DNA of 64,000 nt from Gemmatimonadota bacterium (GCA_016714015.1 JADJNZ010000007.1:124001-188000), one strand, 5' to 3'. Shown: positions 55,416-64,000, numbered from the stretch's first letter. Notes: a model not told the origin generated them from the letters alone. Numbers and translations are program-made.

Positions 55416-57947
55416 ATGCCGCTCCGTCCCATCCCCGAACTGCTCGCCCCCGCCGGCTCGCTCGAGGCCGTGCGGGCGGCCGTCGCGAACGGGGCCGATG
55501 CGGTCTACCTCGGCGCGTCGCGCTTCAACGCGCGCGATGACGGTGCCCAGCTCTCGCTCGACGAGCTCGAGCAGGCCTGCCTCATCGCCCACGAGCGGGG
55601 TGCCCGTGTTTACCTGACGTTCAACATCCTGCTCAAGCCGTCCGAGTTGCACGACGCCATGGCGTATCTCGGCGAGTGCATCGGCCGCGGCATCGATGCG
55701 GCGATCGTGCAGGACATCGGCGCGGTGCGGCTCATCCAGCGCATCTATCCGGGCTTCGAGATCCACGGGTCGACGCAGATGACCGTGCACGACGCCTCGG
55801 GGGCGAAGGTGGTGGAACGGCTCGGCATCGACCGGGTGGTGCTCGCGCGCGAGAACTCGCTCGACGACATCCGGGCGATCCGCGCCGCCGTCCCCACGCT
55901 CGGGCTCGAGACCTTCGTCCATGGCGCACTCTGCATCTCCTACAGCGGCCAGTGCTACATGTCGGGGATGATCTCCGAGCGGTCGGCCAATCGCGGCTCC
56001 TGTGCGCAATCCTGCCGCAAGGACTATGTGCTGCGGGACGCCGTCTCCGGTGCCGAGCTCGACCGCGGCTACCTCATCTCGGCCAAGGACCTCGGCGCCT
56101 GGGATCACCTCGCCGAGATCGCGGAGGCGGGGATCGGCTGCCTGAAGATCGAAGGGCGGAAGAAGAAGCCGGAGTTCGTCGCGACGGTGACGCGCGGGTA
56201 TCGCGAATTCCTGAAGCAGGTGGAGCAGGGCGCCTTCGCGCCCCCGAGCTTCGAGGAGGTCCAGCCGCTCGTGCAGATCTTCTCGCGCGGCTTCACCGGC
56301 GGCATGTACGGTGGGCGCGAGGGGCGCGACTACATCACCCGCACGCAGCCGGACAATCGGGGCGTGGAACTCGGCGTCGTCACCGGCTTCGCCGACGGCG
56401 AGGTGACGGTCGAGGTGCGCGCCCCGATCGCCGAGCGCGACGGCCTCGGGTTCGAACCGCCGGCGGGCGGACACCTGGAGAGCACCGGATTCGCCGCCGG
56501 TTCCGTCCGCACGCTCTCCGAGCGGGACGGCGTGTGGCGCCAGGCGATCCGCGCACGGCATCGCGTCCCCATCGGGTGGAAGGTCGTGCGGAGTGCGCAG
56601 GCCGCGCTGCTCGAGCGCGCGCGAGCGAGCTTCGCGGATGTCGGGCGCGGCGAACGGAAACGCCGCGTCGCGCTCTCGTTCCGCCTCTTCGGCACCTCCG
56701 GGTCACCGCTCAAGGCGATCGTCGAGGCCGAGGATCATGAGGTGACCGTCCGCAGCGAACTCCCGTTGCAGCAGGCGACCTCGCGCGCCCTCGACCTGCC
56801 GCAGCTGCGTGAGCAACTCGGTCGCCTGGGCGAGACGCCGTTCGTGCTCGCCGACGTGGACACGCGCGGGCTCGCCGACGGGCTCTTCATCCCCGTGCGT
56901 GAACTCAATCGACTGCGCCAGGCCGCGGTCGATGAGCTGCTCGTGCTGCGGGATTGGGCGCGACAGGCGGAGGAGGCGGAGCGCGCGTCGCGCATCGCGG
57001 AGGCGGTCGCGGAGGTCCCGCCCCTGCCGTCGCGGAAGGCAGCCGTGGACGACGCTCCTCGGCCCCCGGTGGACGTGCCGCGCGGTGACGTCACCGGGGT
57101 GATCGTGGCCGAAGTCTGGCAGGTCGAGGATGCCGACGCCGCGATCGCGGCGGGGGCGGGGGAGGTCGTCCTCGATCCGTTCCTCCGCCACCCCTTCCCG
57201 CCCGTCGCGCGCGTGGAGGGCCTCCTCGAGCGCGCGCGGCAGGCTGGCGTCGCCATCCGCTTGCGCCTTCCGACGATCGTGCGGCCTGAGGAGCGGAAGA
57301 AGCTCGACAAGTGGCTCGCCCTCGGCACGCCGCTGCTCAGCGGCCACCTCGGGCTCTTGCATGAACTGGCGGCGGCCGGTCGGGACGTCCGGGCGGACTA
57401 CGCCGTGAACTGCTTCAACCAGCACACCGCCGCCGAGTGCTTCGCCCTCGGCGCCTCCGGCATCACACCGTCGGTGGAGCTGACCGTGGACGAGATAGGG
57501 GCTCTCGTGCAGCCGTGGGGCGGGGCTCGGTTCGAGGTGCTCGTGCACGGGCGCCCGGAGGGGATGACGCTGGAGCACTGCGTCCTGAGCGCGGCGTTCG
57601 ACCGCACGCCCACGCACTGCCGCGATCTCTGCACGCGGCGGCACGCCGACACGCGCCTCACCGACCCAGCCGGTTACGAGTTCCCGGTGGCCACCGACTA
57701 CGCCTGCCGCAATCGCCTCCTGCACTCCCGTCCGATCGAGGCGAGCGAGTTCTTGCCGCGGCTCTGGCAGGTCGGGATCCGGCGCTTCCGGCTGGTCTTC
57801 AACGTGCCGGGCGACGAGGTCGCTGCGATCGTCGCCGCGCATGGAGAGGCCCTGGCGAACGTCGCGGCGGGACGCGCGCCCGGACGCGCGGTGCGGGACG
57901 AGGTCGGCGACCGCTTCACGCGTGGTCACTTCGCGCGGGCCGTCTAG
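55416..57947 (+). CDS. U32 peptidase-family protein with DUF3656, RlhA-like
   Basis: The 843-residue protein has the U32 core at residues ~1-290: ELLAPAGSLEAVRAAVANGA, ADAVYLG, FNILLKPSEL, VQDIGAVRLI, IHGSTQMTVHDASGA and the cysteine signature FVHGALCISYSGQCYMSG, then RGSCAQSCRKDY, which holds an Fe-S cluster in RlhA and TrhP. A DUF3656-like section follows, and the C-terminal part has more cysteines (HCVLSAAF, THCRDLCTRRH). E. coli RlhA hydroxylates C2501 of 23S rRNA, and relatives modify tRNA U34. An RNA-hydroxylation role is likelier than proteolysis, by family knowledge. Confidence 0.9.
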   Translation: MPLRPIPELLAPAGSLEAVRAAVANGADAVYLGASRFNARDDGAQLSLDELEQACLIAHERGARVYLTFNILLKPSELHDAMAYLGECIGRGIDAAIVQDIGAVRLIQRIYPGFEIHGSTQMTVHDASGAKVVERLGIDRVVLARENSLDDIRAIRAAVPTLGLETFVHGALCISYSGQCYMSGMISERSANRGSCAQSCRKDYVLRDAVSGAELDRGYLISAKDLGAWDHLAEIAEAGIGCLKIEGRKKKPEFVATVTRGYREFLKQVEQGAFAPPSFEEVQPLVQIFSRGFTGGMYGGREGRDYITRTQPDNRGVELGVVTGFADGEVTVEVRAPIAERDGLGFEPPAGGHLESTGFAAGSVRTLSERDGVWRQAIRARHRVPIGWKVVRSAQAALLERARASFADVGRGERKRRVALSFRLFGTSGSPLKAIVEAEDHEVTVRSELPLQQATSRALDLPQLREQLGRLGETPFVLADVDTRGLADGLFIPVRELNRLRQAAVDELLVLRDWARQAEEAERASRIAEAVAEVPPLPSRKAAVDDAPRPPVDVPRGDVTGVIVAEVWQVEDADAAIAAGAGEVVLDPFLRHPFPPVARVEGLLERARQAGVAIRLRLPTIVRPEERKKLDKWLALGTPLLSGHLGLLHELAAAGRDVRADYAVNCFNQHTAAECFALGASGITPSVELTVDEIGALVQPWGGARFEVLVHGRPEGMTLEHCVLSAAFDRTPTHCRDLCTRRHADTRLTDPAGYEFPVATDYACRNRLLHSRPIEASEFLPRLWQVGIRRFRLVFNVPGDEVAAIVAAHGEALANVAAGRAPGRAVRDEVGDRFTRGHFARAV

Positions 57948-57989
57948 CGCCACTCGGCGCTGCGTGGCGGCGACGCGCCACGGGTGGCG
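57948..57989 (+). promoter_or_regulatory. Four alternating complementary segments upstream of recQ
   Basis: The gap between the U32 gene and recQ contains CGCCAC (57948), GTGGCG (57964), CGCCAC (57976) and GTGGCG (57984). Segments 1-2 and 3-4 can pair, or 2-3 with 1-4 outside. The 2-3 hairpin is CGTGGCG-GCGACG-CGCCACG. Such an arrangement can act as an attenuator or as a terminator for the U32 gene. No U-run is present, and GC content makes chance pairing likelier than usual. Confidence 0.35.
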
Positions 57990-58033
57990 CTGTCCCGATG
58001 CCACCGGCGCTCCTGCCCCTGCTATTGTTCGCC

Positions 58034-60118
58034 GTGCCTTCCCCCCTCGCCGTCTCGCCCCGCCTCGATGAGGCCCGCGCCCTCCTGCGTGACTGCTTCG
58101 GCTATCCCGACTTCCGTCCGGGGCAGACTGACGCGGTGAGCGCGGTGCTCGAGGGGCGCGATACCCTCGTGGTGCTCCCGACCGGCGGCGGCAAGTCGCT
58201 GTGCTACCAGGTGCCGGCGCTCATGCTCGACGGGCTCACCGTCGTCATCTCGCCGCTCATCTCGCTGATGAAGGACCAGGTCGACGCGCTCGTCGCGCGG
58301 GGACTGCCCGCGACCTTCGTCAACAGCACGCTCTCGGCCGCCGAGGTGAGCGAGCGCATGGCCCGCGTCCAGCGCGGCGAGGTGAAGCTGTTGTACGTCG
58401 CGCCGGAGCGATTCGACCTCGGGAAGACGGCCGAGCGATTGCGTGCGGTCGGCGTGCGCCTGCTGGCAGTCGACGAGGCGCACTGCATCAGCGAGTGGGG
58501 GCACGATTTCCGGCCGAGCTACCTGCGCGTGAAGGACGTGCGCCAGGCACTCGGGGCCCCGCCGACCGTCGCGCTCACCGCGACGGCGACGCCGGAGGTC
58601 CGCGAGGACATCGCGCGCCAGCTCGCCCTGCAGGATCCCGCGCTGATCCTCACGGGATTCGACCGGACGAATCTCTCGTACAGCGTCATCGCCACCCGGA
58701 ACGATGCCGCCAAGGACGCGACGCTCATCGACCTGCTCCGCACGCGGCAGGAGGACGGCGTGGCGATCGTCTACGCGAGCACGCGGAAGACCGTCGAACG
58801 CATCGCCACGATGCTGCAGCACGCGAAGGTGAAGGCGATCGCCTATCACGCGGGCCTCGACGACGAGCATCGCGCCGAGGTGCAGGATGCCTTCATGACC
58901 GAGCGGTCGCGCGTGATCGTCGCCACCAATGCGTTCGGCATGGGGATCGACAAATCCAACGTCCGGCTCGTCGTCCACCACGCGATGCCGGGAACGCTCG
59001 AGGCGTACTACCAGGAGGCGGGGCGCGCCGGCCGCGACCGGCACCCCGCGACCGCGATCCTCCTGCACGCGTTCCCGGACAGGTTCACGCACGAGTTCTT
59101 CATCAACGGCGCACTCCCGGACCGCGCGGTCGTGACCGCGGTCTACGACGCTTGCGTGCGCATGGCGGACCGCGACGGCCTCGTGGAGGACGGACCGGCG
59201 TCGATCGCGGCGGAGGCTCGTGGGAAGGTCAGCGACCGCGAGGCGGAGTCGGCGTTGCGGATCCTCGCGAAGGGCGGGGCACTCGCGGTGGCCGATGCGT
59301 CGCGCGTGCAGGCGCAGGTCCGCCTCCTCGCCACGCCGGCGCGCATCAAGGCGGAACTGACGGAGGACCAGCACGGGCTCGAGCTGGCGCTGCTCCGTTC
59401 GCTCTGGAAGCGCGCAGGTGAGCGCTTGCATCTCGGGATCGTCGCGGACCTCGAGGCCTTGCCGCCGGGCCTCGGCGGTCCCATGGGCGCACAGGCGCTG
59501 CTGGATGCCTTGCAGGACCGGCAGATGATCGTCTGGCGCCGCCTCGGCGAAGGGATCACCGTGACCGATCCCGGGAAGGAGGTCGGAGCCTGGCCGATCG
59601 ACTGGGCCGGCCTCGAGCGACGGCGTCGCGGTGAGCTTCGCAAGCTCGAGATGATGCAGAAGTACGCCTACACCGACCAGTGCCGCCGCGCCTTCGTGCT
59701 GCGTTACTTCGGGGATCCCGCCGCGCGCCCGAAGTGCGACGGGTGCGACAACTGCACGGGAGAGAAGCTCGAGGCGAGCGAGGGCGTGTCTGGTGGCAAG
59801 GGCGCCCGGGGGGCGCGAACGGCGCCCAAGGGCGCGCGGAGCGGGACGAGGAAGTCGCCCGGCGCCGCGGGCAGCGCCACCGACGCGCCCCTCACGCGCG
59901 AGGAGATCGAGCACCTCGACGCGCTCAAGGCGGTCCGTGGTCGCCTCGCGAAGGAGGAGGGAGTGCCTGCCTACGTGGTCTTCCCGGACCGCTCACTGCG
60001 CGAGATGGTCAAGGCGCGACCACGCACGCTGACGGCCCTCGCCCGCGTGCATGGTGTCGGTCCATCGCGTCTCGAACGCTACGGTCAGGAGTTCCTCGAC
60101 ACCCTGACCGCGCTGTGA
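58034..60118 (+). CDS. recQ: ATP-dependent DNA helicase RecQ
   Basis: RecQ unwinds DNA 3' to 5' in recombination and repair. The 694-residue product (from GTG 58034) has FGYPDFRPGQTDAVSAVLEG, Walker A LPTGGGKSLCYQ, DEAHCISEWGHDFRPSY, TATATPEVREDI, ATNAFGMGIDK and YQEAGRAGRDR. The RQC zinc site is formed by Cys in DQCRRAFVLRYFG and CDGCDNC. A Lys/Gly-rich linker leads to an HRDC domain (residues ~620-690). ATG 57998 in the same frame would add a hydrophobic stretch foreign to RecQ. TATTGT (58023-58028) is five bases before the GTG, a possible leaderless -10. Confidence 0.96.
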   Translation: MPSPLAVSPRLDEARALLRDCFGYPDFRPGQTDAVSAVLEGRDTLVVLPTGGGKSLCYQVPALMLDGLTVVISPLISLMKDQVDALVARGLPATFVNSTLSAAEVSERMARVQRGEVKLLYVAPERFDLGKTAERLRAVGVRLLAVDEAHCISEWGHDFRPSYLRVKDVRQALGAPPTVALTATATPEVREDIARQLALQDPALILTGFDRTNLSYSVIATRNDAAKDATLIDLLRTRQEDGVAIVYASTRKTVERIATMLQHAKVKAIAYHAGLDDEHRAEVQDAFMTERSRVIVATNAFGMGIDKSNVRLVVHHAMPGTLEAYYQEAGRAGRDRHPATAILLHAFPDRFTHEFFINGALPDRAVVTAVYDACVRMADRDGLVEDGPASIAAEARGKVSDREAESALRILAKGGALAVADASRVQAQVRLLATPARIKAELTEDQHGLELALLRSLWKRAGERLHLGIVADLEALPPGLGGPMGAQALLDALQDRQMIVWRRLGEGITVTDPGKEVGAWPIDWAGLERRRRGELRKLEMMQKYAYTDQCRRAFVLRYFGDPAARPKCDGCDNCTGEKLEASEGVSGGKGARGARTAPKGARSGTRKSPGAAGSATDAPLTREEIEHLDALKAVRGRLAKEEGVPAYVVFPDRSLREMVKARPRTLTALARVHGVGPSRLERYGQEFLDTLTAL

Positions 60119-60131
60119 TCCTTCCGTCTGC

Positions 60132-61187
60132 TCAGTTCCCTTGCTTCTGGCACTGGTTCACGACCATCCGCTCGAACCGCCGCGCGTCGGTGAGGATGGG
60201 CCAGAGCTGGTCCAGGTACGCCTTGCTGTCGTCGCGGCGCTTCGGGTCGAGCCCGGCGATCGGTAAAGCCCACACCGAATCCACCGCCGTTCGCTTGGAC
60301 TGGTAGTACGCGATGGTCGGGGCCCATTCCGCCGCGGTCCGGCAGGGCCCGCGGTGCAGTCGTTCCCGGACCGTGCGGATCCCCAGCGACGGGTTGGGGA
60401 ACGAGTAGCGCGCATTCACCGCGCCCGACCAGTCGAAGTCGTAGGCGGCGGGGATGTAGTCGCCGGCCGCGTTGCGGAAGAGCTCGATGTTGTGAAGTGC
60501 CGCGACCGACCAATCGGTGTTGCCGATCCAGAACTCCCAGATCGACAGGCGATCGAGATCCTGCGCCACGACGTCGGCGAAGAGCGCCCCCGTGGTCTCG
60601 CTGTACTCGAGCTTCGCCTCGTCCGCGACCTCCTCCTCGATCTCGAGGAAGAAGGCGGTCACCGTGATCGGCTTCACGCGATCGGTCGAATCCCTGTACG
60701 TGATGTTCGCCAGCCGGGTCCGATGATGGAGCTGCGGGTTGATCACCGCGTAGGTGCGGTACATCAGGTACTCGAGATAGATGTACTGCTGGTAGTCCTC
60801 GGCCGCCGGCCGACATGGCGTCACGATCTTCAGCCGCGGGTTGCCCTGGAGGATCGTGCTGTCGCGCGACGAGCGCGTGGCGCGGATGTAGAGCGGCGGG
60901 AAGACGCAGTTCCGCGCTTGCCGGCGGAAGTGGCCGCGCGCACGGAGCTCCACCGGGACCTTTCGCTCGCGGCCGGCCGCGTCGGTGTAGCTCATCTCGG
61001 TCGCGAACCATCGCAACTCCGTCGAGTCGCGCTCGCGCATGAGGTCGCGGAGGTTCGTCGTCAGCGTGAGCGAGACCGGCGCCTCGTCCCGGAAGAGCGC
61101 CTGCGCCTGCCCGCGCGGCGCGGCGACCGTGAGGGCGAGGGCGAGGAGGATCGTGCGCCACAAGGCGCGGATGGACGGACGGATCAT
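60132..61187 (-). CDS. Exported CotH-like protein of unknown function
   Basis: The 351-residue protein has a signal peptide at residues ~1-27 (IRPSIRALWRTILLALALTV, ending APRGQAQA). The mature part reads like a group of CotH-related proteins: VPVELRARGHFRRQARNCVF, NPRLKIVTPC, YQQYIYLEYLMYRTYAVINP, ITVTAFFLEIEEEVADE and NTDWSVAALHNIELF with YIPAAYDFDWSG. CotH of Bacillus is an atypical kinase; whether this protein keeps such activity cannot be seen. It follows the DUF4956 gene with a four-base overlap. That pairing, often with a VTC polyphosphate polymerase, is known from other bacteria, but no VTC gene is present here. Confidence 0.65.
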   Translation of the reverse strand: MIRPSIRALWRTILLALALTVAAPRGQAQALFRDEAPVSLTLTTNLRDLMRERDSTELRWFATEMSYTDAAGRERKVPVELRARGHFRRQARNCVFPPLYIRATRSSRDSTILQGNPRLKIVTPCRPAAEDYQQYIYLEYLMYRTYAVINPQLHHRTRLANITYRDSTDRVKPITVTAFFLEIEEEVADEAKLEYSETTGALFADVVAQDLDRLSIWEFWIGNTDWSVAALHNIELFRNAAGDYIPAAYDFDWSGAVNARYSFPNPSLGIRTVRERLHRGPCRTAAEWAPTIAYYQSKRTAVDSVWALPIAGLDPKRRDDSKAYLDQLWPILTDARRFERMVVNQCQKQGN

Positions 61188-62203
61188 CGGAGCTCCACGC
61201 CGCGGAGCGGCGAGTCGGGGATCGCCCCGAGGTCGTCGCTGACGACGCCCGGGGTGACGGTGTCGGCCATCGTGACGCCGTACTCGAGGACACGCAGGTC
61301 GTTCTCCTTCACGCTGCCCAGGTACTTCCAGTGCCGGAAGAGCCCGTCGAACTTCTGCTCGCATAGCTCGCGCGCACGCTCCACGTCGACCGTGCGCAGT
61401 CGCAGCATGCGCTCGTAGTGCGGCCGCTCCGCCGTCCCCGAATCCTCCTCGGCGAGGTCGGGGTCGTTGCGCTTCCGCCGGCGCCAGGCGCGGTCGGCCA
61501 GTGCCTCGAGCTGCGACGAGGACATCGACTTGAGCACCTCGTCGTCCATCCGGGCGAGGAACATCCCCGTCCGATTGGCCGTCGCGAGCGCTCGTTCGAG
61601 CTTCCGCTCCGCCGCCTTCCCTTCGAGCGCCACCGGCTTGCCGAAGTCGGTCCACCAGAGGACCAGCATGAGCAGGTTGAAGCCGACCGAGATCACCCAC
61701 GCGACCTCGGGGGCCACGCCAGCGGCCATGCCGATGCCGATCACCACGAAGATGCCGGCCGCATCCTTGCTGTCATCCAGCGAGGTGCGGAACCGCACGG
61801 CGGCGACGATGCCGCCGAGCGAGAAGGCGAGCGCGAGCGACGTCTTCACCATCACGACGATCGCCGCCGCGACGACCGGGAGGATCAGGTAGGTCTGCAC
61901 CACCGACTGCTGGAAGCCCTTCTTGCGCCGCGTGAGGGTGTACACCCAGGCCACCGGCAGGGCCGTGACGAAGGCGGTCAGCATCGCGATGATCGTCGCG
62001 AGCGCGGTGGGCATGGCGGAGATCGGGGCTGCCCCGCCGGCGCGGCCGGCCGCGAAGTCGCGGACGCTTTCGCCGCTGAAGATGCCCGCGTCCGCGGGCA
62101 CGAGGTCGCGGGCCCAATAGAAGATCGCGCCCATCACCACGTAGAACACCGCGGTGCGTGCGACGAGATTGCGCCAGATGCCGAGTTGGGACAGGGGGGG
62201 CAT
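61184..62203 (-). CDS. DUF4956 membrane protein
   Basis: The 339-residue protein has four to five N-terminal membrane helices (residues ~10-165): LVARTAVFYVVMGAIFYWA, TALATIIAMLTAFVTALPVA, LILPVVAAAIVVMVKTSLAL and AFSLGGIVAAVRFRTSLDDS, the last being the DUF4956 hallmark. A cytoplasmic tail of ~150 charged residues follows (RKRNDPDLAEED, VERARELCEQKFDGLF). DUF4956 proteins are usually neighbours of CotH or VTC-domain genes, as here. The function is unknown. ATG 62203 is the start; a promoter on this strand is not evident in the 109-base divergent gap. Confidence 0.8.
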   Translation of the reverse strand: MPPLSQLGIWRNLVARTAVFYVVMGAIFYWARDLVPADAGIFSGESVRDFAAGRAGGAAPISAMPTALATIIAMLTAFVTALPVAWVYTLTRRKKGFQQSVVQTYLILPVVAAAIVVMVKTSLALAFSLGGIVAAVRFRTSLDDSKDAAGIFVVIGIGMAAGVAPEVAWVISVGFNLLMLVLWWTDFGKPVALEGKAAERKLERALATANRTGMFLARMDDEVLKSMSSSQLEALADRAWRRRKRNDPDLAEEDSGTAERPHYERMLRLRTVDVERARELCEQKFDGLFRHWKYLGSVKENDLRVLEYGVTMADTVTPGVVSDDLGAIPDSPLRGVELR

Positions 62204-62282
62204 TGCGGTAGGGAGGGGAGACGGGCGGAAACTGTGGCCTTCCGAGGCAGAGGGCAACTGCACCGCGAGGCCCTCACGAGGG

Positions 62283-62288
62283 TATCTT
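62283..62288 (+). promoter_or_regulatory. TATCTT -10 candidate for the phosphatase-superfamily gene
   Basis: TATCTT with downstream CCG is the same element as at 43853. It lies 24 bases before GTG 62313, so a short leader would exist. GAGG at 62291-62294 is too far upstream to be an ideal ribosome site. Confidence 0.35.
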
Positions 62289-62312
62289 CCGAGGTCCTCC
62301 ACCCCCTCCGAC

Positions 62313-63965
62313 GTGCGCCTCTCCTACCGGCTCCGCCTCCTCTCGGTCGTTCTCGGACTCGCGGCCCCCTCCGTGGCCTGTGCGCAGCGCGGCGCGCCGG
62401 GGGCGGCCACGTCCGCGGGAGCGCCCAGCACGGTCCGCGCGAAGCCGCGCCTCGTGCTCTTCATCACGGTCGACCAGCTGCGCCCCGACTACCTGGTCCG
62501 CTGGCACGACCAGCTCACCGGTGGCCTGCGGATGCTCGTCGATGGCGGGGCGTTCGCGCCCGCCGGCGTGCACGACCATGCGATCACCGAGACGGCGCCG
62601 GGACATGCGTCGACGATGTCGGGGCGCTTCCCGTACTCGACCGGCATCGCGAGCAACTCGGCCGGCGTGAACACCGCCGAGGCGCCGCTGGTGGACTCCG
62701 ACGGCATCGGGGCCTCGCCGTTCCGCTTCCAGGGCACGACGCTGGCCGACTGGATGGCCGCCGCTGACGCGCGCACGCGCGTCCTCTCCGTGTCGCGAAA
62801 GGATCGCGGCGCCATCCTCCCCATCGGTCGCGGGAAGTTCCCGGTGTTCTGGTATGCTCAGGCCTCGGGCAAGTTCACCACGAGCACCTGGTACGCCGAC
62901 ACGCTGCCGACCTGGGTCCGCGCGTTCAATGCGGAGGATCGGGTCATGACCCGGCATGCCGGCAGTGTCTGGACGCCGCTGCTCCCCGAGTCGGCGTATC
63001 CCGAGGCCGACTCCACCGCGGGCGAGGTGATGAGCGGGGAGGTGCTGTTCCCGCACGTGCTGGCGGACGACACGCTCCGTGCGCGGAACCAGGTCATCGG
63101 CTTCCCGGCGATGGACCAGTTGACGCTCGATCTCGCCTGGCGCGGGGTGCGAGCGCTCGACCTCGGCAGCGGTCCGCAGACCGACCTGCTCGCCGTCTCG
63201 CTCTCGACCACTGATGCCGTCGGGCATCGCTGGGGCCCCGATTCGCGCGAGCTGCATGACCAGGTCCTGCGACTGGACCGCGCGCTCGGCGTGTTCCTCG
63301 ATTCGCTCTTCGCGCTCCGCGGACGCGACAACGTCCTCGTGGCGCTCACGGCCGACCATGGCGTGGCGCCGAGTCCGGACGTGAGGTCGGCCTGGGGCGA
63401 CAACGCCAAGGCGACGCGCGTCTTCCGCGACGATTTCGATCCCGCGTTCCAGGCGGTCGCGCCGCTCATCGCGCGACACGCGCTCGATCCCGAGGCGTTC
63501 GCCTTCGACGGGCAGACGCTCGACGTCGACCGCGCACGCATCCCCGCCGCGAAGCAGCGGCAGATGCTCGAGGTGCTCCGGGCCTTCGCGAAGGCCGCGG
63601 CGCAGGTCCCCGGTGTGCTCCGGGCCGACGTGATCGACGACCTCGCGCGCGCCGACACCACGAAGGACGCGATCGCCCGGCGCTGGCTGCACATGTTCCG
63701 GCCCGGTGGCGAGGTCGGCGTCGCGATCACGCTCACGCCGTACAGCTACTTCGGCCGCGGCAACACGGCCACGCACGGCTCGCCGCACGACTACGACGCG
63801 CGCGTCCCCGTGCTGTTCTTCGGCGCGGGCATCCGGCCGGGGACGCTCCCGGCGGCGCGGGTGGTCGACATGGCGCCGACGCTCGCCGCACTCCTGGGCA
63901 TCCGTCCGCTCGAGCGGCTCGACGGGCACGTGCTCCCGCAGGTCCTGCAGCCTCCCTCCCCCTAG
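62313..63965 (+). CDS. Exported alkaline phosphatase-superfamily hydrolase (PafA/NPP-like)
   Basis: The 550-residue protein starts at GTG 62313 with a signal peptide (RLSYRLRLLSVVLGLAAPSV followed by ACAQ). The two-zinc active site is visible: Asp in FITVDQLRPDYL, the nucleophile Thr in ITETAPGHASTMSGR, Asp/His in STTDAVGHRWGPDS, the DH pair in LTADHGVAPSP, and His in THGSPHDYDARVPVL. This is the PafA-like branch, which includes broad phosphomonoesterases. It should act in the periplasm. The C terminus ends without a membrane anchor. Confidence 0.9.
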   Translation: MRLSYRLRLLSVVLGLAAPSVACAQRGAPGAATSAGAPSTVRAKPRLVLFITVDQLRPDYLVRWHDQLTGGLRMLVDGGAFAPAGVHDHAITETAPGHASTMSGRFPYSTGIASNSAGVNTAEAPLVDSDGIGASPFRFQGTTLADWMAAADARTRVLSVSRKDRGAILPIGRGKFPVFWYAQASGKFTTSTWYADTLPTWVRAFNAEDRVMTRHAGSVWTPLLPESAYPEADSTAGEVMSGEVLFPHVLADDTLRARNQVIGFPAMDQLTLDLAWRGVRALDLGSGPQTDLLAVSLSTTDAVGHRWGPDSRELHDQVLRLDRALGVFLDSLFALRGRDNVLVALTADHGVAPSPDVRSAWGDNAKATRVFRDDFDPAFQAVAPLIARHALDPEAFAFDGQTLDVDRARIPAAKQRQMLEVLRAFAKAAAQVPGVLRADVIDDLARADTTKDAIARRWLHMFRPGGEVGVAITLTPYSYFGRGNTATHGSPHDYDARVPVLFFGAGIRPGTLPAARVVDMAPTLAALLGIRPLERLDGHVLPQVLQPPSP

Positions 63966-63974
63966 TCCCCCCGC

Positions 63975-64000
63975 ATGCACGACAGCATCTACTTCGAGGA
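63975..64000 (+). CDS. Start of a further gene, cut by the window end
   Basis: ATG 63975 opens a frame MHDSIYFE that continues to the window edge, nine bases after the phosphatase gene stop. Its close spacing favours an operon partner. Eight codons are too few to name a family. Confidence 0.4.

Noticed and set aside
57998..58033. ATG 57998 as an upstream start for recQ
   Set aside because: It would add a Leu-rich stretch (PPALLPLLLFA) not seen in RecQ proteins. GTG 58034 lies just before the helicase homology.

Overview
The window is about 70 percent GC and almost completely coding. Most genes overlap by 1 or 4 bases (TGATG, ATGA or GTGA junctions). The gene content fits a Gemmatimonadota bacterium: a three-subunit PurSQL enzyme, a SARP/BTAD regulator with a TPR tail, a kinase fused to Ig-like repeats, a beta-helix lipoprotein, an Omp85-like barrel and B12-dependent acyl-CoA mutase genes. 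This placement is inferred from gene families. No rRNA, tRNA, CRISPR array, transposase or phage gene was seen.

Region 1 (1-4468, plus strand): the 3' part of an M14-type carboxypeptidase gene, then a Ser/Thr protein kinase with C-terminal Ig-like repeats. Region 2 (4499-19399, minus strand): a near-continuous run read as truA, a transaldolase-like gene, an HtrA lipoprotein protease, purB, purC, psd, pssA, purS, purQ, a zinc-ribbon gene, purL, purF, ppdK and an NTF2-like gene. It mixes de novo purine synthesis with phosphatidylethanolamine synthesis. A promoter with good -35 and -10 boxes lies seven bases before the truA ATG and may drive much of the run.

Region 3 (19522-33356): a double-GAF protein overlaps trpD. 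lexA is divergent from trpC, and the gap between them holds two near-identical GAAC-N7-GAAG direct repeats that look like LexA boxes. The plus-strand run then reads trpC, trpF, trpB, a HEAT-repeat gene, an HD-GYP gene, trpA (apparent CTG start), a chemoreceptor-like gene, a YqeK-like HD gene and a LytR_C gene. Signalling genes are thus embedded in the tryptophan cluster. rlmN converges on this run and overlaps its last gene by 72 bases.

Region 4 (33442-42094, plus strand): a possible 22-codon leader ORF, vanZ-like, aspS, phoH, ybeY, two CBS-domain membrane proteins, meaB and the large subunit of a B12-dependent mutase. The mutase has Phe93 and Gln211, the residue pair of isobutyryl-CoA mutase rather than methylmalonyl-CoA mutase. 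Its small subunit is encoded 9 kb away, at 51202.

Region 5 (42095-54743): a beta-helix lipoprotein, a methyltransferase, a VanZ-domain membrane protein, a membrane-tethered SARP-TPR regulator divergent from an exported protein, an Omp85-like protein with no visible signal peptide, the mutase small subunit, an acyl-CoA carboxylase beta subunit, a saccharopine-dehydrogenase-like oxidoreductase and two small membrane proteins. Region 6 (54861-64000): a DinB-like protein, a U32 peptidase-family protein, RecQ, a CotH-like plus DUF4956 pair, an exported alkaline-phosphatase-superfamily enzyme and the first codons of one more gene. No gene-free stretch exceeds 300 bases. The longest, 42095-42315, holds a TAGCTT -10 candidate and a perfect 18-base palindrome.
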